A DNA stretch of 64,000 bases, taken from assembly GCF_026745355.1 (NCBI RefSeq), contig NC_079202.1, forward strand, positions 9,436,929 through 9,500,928. Reading direction: 5' to 3'. Shown here in pieces: positions 57,990 to 64,000 of the stretch; the stretch's first letter is position 1; the number at the start of each line of letters is the position of its first letter. Under the pieces are notes generated by a model. The model worked only from the letters and a program-made list of their open reading frames with translations. It ran no database searches and was not told the origin of the DNA. A program made the translations under genes and the position numbers. This DNA comes from Beta vulgaris subsp. vulgaris. Taxonomy: Eukaryota > Streptophyta > Magnoliopsida > Caryophyllales > Amaranthaceae.

Positions 57990-58800
57990 TCCTAAATCCT
58001 ACGTGACAAGCTCATACTCCCTTCGTTTCCTAAAGATATTCCCTCTTTCCGTTTAAGGGTGTTTCCAAAAGATCTTCCCTCTTTTGCTTTATTCCTTATT
58101 TGGCAAAACAAATTTCCCTATTTACCCTCTCATGTCACTATTATATGGTCCACCATTACATTATTAATTCAATTTTACTCCCTTTCTCTCTCCTACTTTA
58201 ACCCCTTTTTATTTGTTTATATATCTTAACCCCTTTCTCTCTCCTACTTTACTCACACCATGCGCCACACAACTTGATTTTCCTTGGTATCTGTAGGAAT
58301 AGTAAGTGGGAAGATCTTTAGGAAACGGAGGGAGTATTAGCCAAGTAATTTTAGAGCACAACCAAAGCAAGCCTATCAAATATGGTGTCCACATGGCATT
58401 ATGTATATGGATTCTCGAAATTGTTATGTTTGGGGTAAAAAAACGTTAATTGCGTTAATTATGGTACAAATGAAGCAATTAGTATCATGATCCCCGTATC
58501 ATGCTTATGTCAATCAATTACAATCTTTAAAATATGTAGATGCTTAAATCATGTGCAAGTTGATCACCTAAATCAAAATTATTCCTAATTTGAAAAACTT
58601 GATTTTAGGGATTGATTTTTGACACTTTATTATTTACGGTTTTCATATGATAAATAGAAAAATCGAGTCATATATTAAGTTAACTTTTATGATTTATTTA
58701 GAGATTATTTAGGGATTGATTTTGACAATTTATTAAAAAAAACCGAGACACAATTTTACACTTTATTATCATAATCAACATGTTCAAGCAAAAAGATGAT
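57990..58800. repeat. AT-rich repeat family, copy 3, split by a MITE
   Basis: AATCCTACGTGACAAGCTCA (to 58015) and, after the Stowaway insertion, TTAGCCAAGTAATTTTAGAGC match the start of copy 1. The GTTGATCACCTAAATCAAAA module recurs at 58545-58620. Confidence 0.5.
58018..58334. mobile_element. Stowaway MITE
   Basis: 317 bp, ends CTCCCTTCGTTTCCTAAAGA and TCTTTAGGAAACGGAGGGAG, flanked by TA (58016-58017, 58335-58336). Typical Tc1/mariner Stowaway. Confidence 0.92.
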
Positions 58801-59306
58801 GAACAATTATATTTCTATGTATATCTAATGGTTGTTATTAATGCACCTTCAAACTTGAACATTGTCATTTTAGAATTGATTAATAAAAGTCGGATTTTAT
58901 CATGATTTTATGCAAATTTTGCATTTCCATAAATTTTGTTATGTAAATGTTTGTGTATTTTGCTATGATCAAACCATAATTATGTTATTTTTGAGACTAT
59001 GATAAGATTATTAGATGTAAGTGTACATTCAATATTTTGTTAGTGCATGATAATTTCTAATAATTGTATATCCAAAAGATGACAATAAAAAAGGTAGAAT
59101 TTTTTACGACGCCTTAAATAAGGTTTTAAACGTTATATATCTCATATATGTCGAATAATTGAATGATGGACATTTCTAAGATTCGTTTTTGTGTCAAAAA
59201 TATTTATGAATTGCTATAGAAATGGTGAACGCTATAGAAATGGCGGTAAAATATAAGTATAATTGAATTGTTGTAATATATAGATATATATTAAGAGATA
59301 ATGAAC
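58801..59306. other. AT-rich intergenic, no gene
   Basis: No coding potential or recognisable repeat. It ends at the LTR boundary. Confidence 0.5.
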
Positions 59307-62221
59307 TGTAACGCCCCGACCTCTAATCATCGTGGTTAAGTTAATTAATCGATTATTAGCAGCGGAACCTAGATAGTCGGCGCGTTACCGCCGTACTTTC
59401 CATAAGGAAAATACAAGGCGACATAAAAACATAAACTTAAACATCTTATAACATGAAGCATCACGTAGATCTAATATTAGTCTTGATTAATAGAGACTGA
59501 GTTACTAATCAGAGTTTTGACATAAACTTAAATAAAAACGATGAGAGTCTATATAATCTAGATATTAAGTAAATCCTCACTGCTATGCCATCCCGTTACC
59601 ACCATCGGTACCTAAAACATAAAACAAACCGTCGTGAGCCGAGGCTCGGTAACATACTACTCTAACATCGTAAATTCATTTCACATCATTTTAGTTAAAA
59701 ACAGGAAGGAGAGAATGAGTAAAATATTTCACAAATATATCATAGTAGGTTACATTATCTTCTTTATCATGTTCATCATCATATATCTTTTACTTTGGTA
59801 ACTTGGCAAATATCGCATATCACATATCACATATAGGGACGTCTCCCTAAACAAATGGATGACACTCTCGGTGTCCGAATATTGCCAGAAAGGCAGTCAC
59901 AAATGGATGACACTCTCGGTGTCCAAATATTGCCAGAAAGGCGGCCACAAATGGATGACACTCTTGGTGTCCAAATATTGCCAGAAAGGCGGTCATATCA
60001 TAGGTGACATTTTCTATGCCCACATACTTGCCAAGAACCATCATTCACTTTACTTTATCATGTTTCAAATATCATAGTTACATTACATCGTTATAATCAT
60101 AATCATGAAACATCATTAAACCATAGCATTATTATACTCATATTTTCGTAACATCGAAGTCGTTTCATTTCATCGAAAATCATCATATTCGTAAAACCTT
60201 TCATATACCACAATCCATAAATCAACAACATAGTGCGAAATACCATAAAACATCATTCGAAAGGGATTGTGGGTGTTAGCAGTAGACGTTACCTGGATTC
60301 CTGCTTAATAACCTTGTTAGCCGGGGGAGGCTTGTAATATCCTTTATCTTCCTTAATCTATTCAAGAATAATTTTATTAATGAACGTTTCGTTATTTAGC
60401 TTTTAAGCCTAAATATTAGTTAGCGCTTATTAAGGTCATAACGGTTATTATAACGTTGTAAAGGTCTCCTTAAAGCTCATTATTTCTTAATTGTTAATAA
60501 CTTTTAATTAAGGTGACTCTTTAGCAACTAATTAATGAAATAACTCATTTAGCTATATTTTTAGAAATTATCGAAACATTAAAGTTATATTACTACATAT
60601 TATATAACCCTTCAAAACATAACATTATTCTAGTTCATAGTTAATAACTAATTAGTCATCCATTAATAAATTAATTAAGTTTAAAGTTATAATGAATCCA
60701 CTAACATTATTTTAATATTATGTAGTCATTTAAAAACTAACAAGTTAAGTAACTAATTATTATGAGTGAAGATAAGTATTAGTGAAGTACTCCTAACTTA
60801 AACTCAATTATAACAATAAGGTTAATGAATTAGTTCTAATTAGTTTTAGTTACCTCAAGCAACTTAGTTATAAGGAATCATAGCCCAAACATAGTTTTAG
60901 TAAATAAGTTAGGTGGTTTAATGAAACTAACTAAATCAGTCCACTAAAGCTCAATATATTAAAACAACAAGAATAACTTAGATGATTTAGCTAAGTAAAT
61001 CAGATTATAAGCCCAACATTATACTTAACTTAATAAATTAAATCAATATAACTTAATAGATCAGAATACTAAATCAGCTTTACTTTCACTCAATTTGTCC
61101 ATCTAATACTAAATAGCTTAGCTAATACAATTAAAAGTCAGATTTGAGCCCAACTAAGGAACATGCAACACGTGCATTGAGTTGGTTTACTAAAGCAAAT
61201 CAGTTTTCAGGCCCAATTACACTAACTAACAAAGGGTACAAGTGAACTATCATTAAAGTACTTGAAAATCTCTTTCAAAAAAAAAAAAAAGTACTTGAAA
61301 ATCAGTTTTAAGAGGGAAAATGAAAATAAAAGAGGTGGTATACCTCTGCTATGTTGAGCAGGGACGAAAACACAGGTTGGACGAACTCCGGCGAGCGACG
61401 CAGATGACGGCGCGGGATGCCGGCGGTGGGAACAGACCAGCGACGGCCGTCGATATTTGGAGCTCCGGCGGCGGCAGAACGACAGGAGCAGCGAGCAGCA
61501 GTAGCAACGTGTGAAGAGGAGCGACGAGAGAGAGCACGAGGAGGAGAGAGAGTGCGCGAGATGTAGGTGAAGCTCCGGCGAGCTGTAGGTGGTCGGCGAG
61601 TGCCGCAACAATGATCGGCGTATGTCTTGCGTCGCGCGAGCTGGCGGCAGCTTGTGGTGGTGCTGGTGTGAGATCCGAAATAGGGGAGAGAGAGAAGGAA
61701 TGAGAGGAGAAGAAATTCTTTGTGATTTCTTGTGGTTTTAAGTTTTGTAATTGAAACTCATTTCTTCTGTGTATTTATGGATAGATTTTTGGAGACAAAG
61801 GTTGAAGGTGGAAGGATGATGATTGTTGGTTTTGTTGATAGGAAGCTAGGAGAGGGGACAAGTAGGAGATAGGGGGAGATGGTAGGTGATTAATGGTGGT
61901 TCAATTAAGGGAAATCAGTGTAGGGGGGAAAAGAGGTGGGTGGTGGGTGTTGACCGTGGATTTGGGGGGTTTCTTTTTTTTTTTTTTTATTAATTTGCTT
62001 AAACTTGGTTGGTTCCTTTGTTGTAATAAAAGTGACTAACTTAGGTGTTATTAGTAATCTTACTTTTCAATTACAATATTTAATAGAATTAGTTAGTTTA
62101 TTTAAAAGCTCAAAATAAAATAATTCATAATTAGACTTACTTAACTAAAACAATTATTAAGTGAACGATTTAACTTTCTTAATTATTTATTTAAACATGT
62201 TTAAAATTTTGGAATATTACA
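59307..62221 (-). repeat. Tekay-like 3' LTR, 2.9 kb
   Basis: Minus-strand start TGTAATATTCC at 62221, end GGGGCGTTACA at 59307, so the ends are TGTAA/TTACA. A TATA-like CATAAATACA is near 61780 (minus). A GC-rich segment (61370-61680) contrasts with the AT-rich rest. Short frames in it look like chance. A 48-bp tandem repeat is at 59853-59996. Confidence 0.88.
59853..59996. repeat. 48-bp tandem repeat, three units
   Basis: Units 59853-59900, 59901-59948 and 59949-59996, each starting AAATGGATGACACTCT, with a degenerate fourth after it. 48 is a multiple of three, so both strands stay open, but nothing suggests coding. There are no spacers, so this is not a CRISPR. Confidence 0.95.
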
Positions 62222-62236
62222 TCCTTACCCCCTTAG
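62222..62236 (-). promoter_or_regulatory. Polypurine tract of Tekay-like element
   Basis: Minus-strand CTAAGGGGGTAAGGA directly before the LTR start at 62221. Confidence 0.88.
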
Positions 62237-62347
62237 AAAAAGTTTCGTCCGCGAAACTTACATAGCATTGTCAAAAGGATAAAATCATGCATTCATAAAC
62301 TTGAACATTAATACATAAGATTTCAGAACATAATTAAAACATCAAAG

Positions 62348-63763
62348 TCATCTATTCAAACAAGTGAGGGTATTTTGTTTCATCTGATCTTCTACTTCCC
62401 AAGTGGCTTCGGATGACGTGTGATTAGCCCATAAAATCTTAACCATAGGAATTACTTTGCTTCTAAGTTGCTTTTCCCTACGATCAAGAATTTCAATCGG
62501 TTTCTCTTCATAAGTCAAATCCTTCCTTAGCTGCAAAGGCTCGTGTCTGATCACATGGCTAGGGTCTGGTATATACTTTCGCAACATCGACACGTGGAAA
62601 ACATTATGAACTTTATCCAATCTGTCGGAACGCCAAGCGATAAGCTACTTCGTTGACTCGATCCAAAATCTCATATGGACCAATGTACCTCGGACTTAGC
62701 TTACCAGTTTGACCAAATCTCATAATCCCTTAGTAGGCAAATTTTCAAGAAAACATGATCACCTACTTCGAACTCCAATGGTCTCCTTCGACGGTCCGCA
62801 TAACTTTTTGCTGTTTTGTGCAGCTTCTATCCTGGCTTGAATAATCTTACTTTTTCAGTTGTTTCTTGTATCAAGTCAGGTCCAATTATTCGTGCTTCAT
62901 CAATGTCACTCCAACACAGGGGTGTTCTACATCTTCTTCCATAAAGTGCTTCATATGGTGCCATTTGGATGCTAGCTTGATAGTGTTGTTGTAAGAAAAC
63001 TCAACCAATGGCAAGTATTTCTCCAACTTCCTTGAAAATCCAAATACATGCTCTCAACATATCTTCGAGAGTCTGAATGGTCCTTTCTGTTTGACCATCT
63101 GTTGCTGGATGAAAAGCGGTACTAAAATCCAGTTTCGTACCAAGTGCCTTTTGTAATTCCTTCCAAAACTTTGCTTGGAATCTCGAATCACGATCTGACA
63201 CAATAGAACTTGGCACTCCATGCAATCTGACAATTGTGCTCATATATAACTCAGCTAGCTTATCCAAACTCCAATTATTTCTAATGGCTAAGAAATGTGC
63301 GGATTTTGTCAGTCTATCCACAATGACCCATATAGAGTTCATTCCTCGAAATGATGGTGGCAACCCCATGATAAAATCCATAGAAATTGAATCCCATTTC
63401 CATGCAGGAACATCTAATGGTTGCAACAATCCTGCAGGTCTCTGATGTTCGATCTTTATCCTTTGACAAGTCAGACATCTTGACACAAATTCTGCAACTT
63501 CTTGCTTCATATTGCTCCACCAGAAGGTCTGCTTTAAATCCTTGTACAACTTGTTTCCTCAGGTGAACAGAAAAAGGACTGTTGTGAGCTTCTTCCAGAA
63601 TTCTCTTTTTCAATGCCTCCTTATCTGGAACACATGTTCTACCCTGAAATCTCAACGTGCCATCATCTTGGATCACAAATCCCGGTGATTTTCCCTTCTT
63701 CACATCACTCTTTATCTTTTGCAACTCCAAGTCTCCATCTTGCGCCTCTTTTATTTCTTCCAA
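62348..63763 (-). pseudogene. Chromoviral integrase with chromodomain, broken
   Basis: The minus-strand part 63314-63763 includes the linker and the first zinc ligands (EEAHNSPFSVHLRKQ). 63001-63549 has CLTCQRIK, MDFIMGLPPS, VSDRDSRFQAKFW and DGQTERTIQTLEDMLRAC, giving the DDE core. 62621-63000 encodes the GPF/Y-like region in broken frames. 62348-62620 (VHNVFHVSMLRKYIPDP ... WANHTSSEATWEVEDQM) ends in the chromodomain. Frameshifts near 63540 and 63000-62620. Confidence 0.9.
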
Positions 63764-63779
63764 AAAGTCGGCCTCAACT

Positions 63780-64000
63780 CCAATGCGTACAACTGTGCTT
63801 CTATTTTGGTTGCATGATCTCCACTTTCATCTTCATCAAATCATCATTGATTTCTTTCGGCAAGGTTAAGGTTGTGTTTAGGTAGGATTTGCGGCTTAGA
63901 GCATCAGCTACGACATTAGCTTTGCCTGGGGATATAGGATCTCGACATCATAATCCTTTAGGAGTTCAAGCCATCTACGTTGCCTCAAGTTCAATTCCTT
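63780..64000 (-). pseudogene. Chromoviral RNase H, C-terminal end
   Basis: Minus strand: RRWLELLKDYD then KANVVADALSRKS, the conserved end of Ty3 RNase H, followed by the tether to integrase with frame changes. Cut by the window edge. Confidence 0.8.

Larger units (their letters stand above)
59307..64000 (-). mobile_element. Ty3/gypsy chromovirus (Tekay/Del-like), partial
   Basis: Minus strand. The 3' LTR (62221-59307), PPT, chromodomain-bearing integrase and the end of RNase H are inside the window; the rest runs off the right edge. Long LTRs and a C-terminal chromodomain support Tekay/Del. Frameshifts in integrase make it inactive. Confidence 0.9.

Noticed and set aside
59847..60077. Repeat-encoded peptides and possible CRISPR
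   Set aside because: The 48-bp units are directly tandem without spacers, inside an LTR of a plant retrotransposon.
61222..61611. 129-codon serine/leucine-rich minus frame
   Set aside because: It lies in a GC-rich part of a retrotransposon LTR, has simple composition and no recognisable domain.

Overview
This is nuclear DNA of a flowering plant, most likely a eudicot. It is AT-rich and intron-bearing, and it is packed with plant-type transposable elements: Tat- and Tekay-like Ty3/gypsy, Sirevirus-like Ty1/copia, CACTA, hAT, PIF/Harbinger and Stowaway MITEs, Helitron, and an L1-type LINE. I cannot name the species. I saw no rRNA, tRNA or CRISPR array. The only clearly intact host gene is a hemopexin-repeat (albumin-2-like) gene, present twice.

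Layout. Bases 1-6823 (copy A) and 13505-13961 plus 39441-46293 (copy B) are two copies of one segmental duplication. Each copy carries, on the minus strand, the 5' half of the same Tat-type Ty3/gypsy element (protease, gag, leader, 5' LTR), then an unidentified coding scrap, a PIF-like MITE, the hemopexin gene with a 5'-UTR intron, and an ATGTTC-rich minisatellite element. Copy B also keeps the rest of the gypsy pol (7483-13500: RT, RNase H, a second RNase H, integrase) and a reverse-oriented ORF at the far end. A 1.7-kb solo LTR splits that pol.

Between the protease and gag of copy B lies a 25.5-kb CACTA (En/Spm) transposon, 13962-39440. It has CACTA termini, subterminal GGGCRACGA repeats and a 3-bp TAT target duplication. 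Copy A holds the same site unoccupied. The CACTA carries a decayed TNP2-type transposase gene (17335-22168), broken by an hAT insertion with an 8-bp target duplication, and a second TnpA-like gene (22756-38700). That second gene is split by an 11.2-kb Sirevirus-type copia element (23341-34563) with two LTRs, PBS, PPT, frameshifted gag-pol and a broken envelope-like ORF. A second hAT element lies in the 5' part of the CACTA.

Right of copy B (46.3-59.3 kb) there is no host gene that I can support. It contains a G/T-rich low-complexity tract, a reversed LTR remnant related in its terminus to the solo LTR, a PIF-like MITE with TTCAG arrays around a TTA-rich core, copies of an AT-rich repeat family, a 5-kb L1-type LINE (51260-56295, minus) with a 14-bp target duplication, and a Stowaway MITE. 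From 59307 to the end runs a minus-strand chromoviral (Tekay-like) gypsy: a 2.9-kb 3' LTR with a 48-bp tandem repeat, then chromodomain/integrase and the end of RNase H.

Order of events read from nesting: Tat insertion, then segmental duplication, then CACTA insertion in copy B, with the copia and hAT elements now nested in the CACTA. A Helitron entered the hemopexin 5'-UTR intron of copy B only. Nearly all TE genes are frameshifted or carry stops; both hemopexin reading frames are open.
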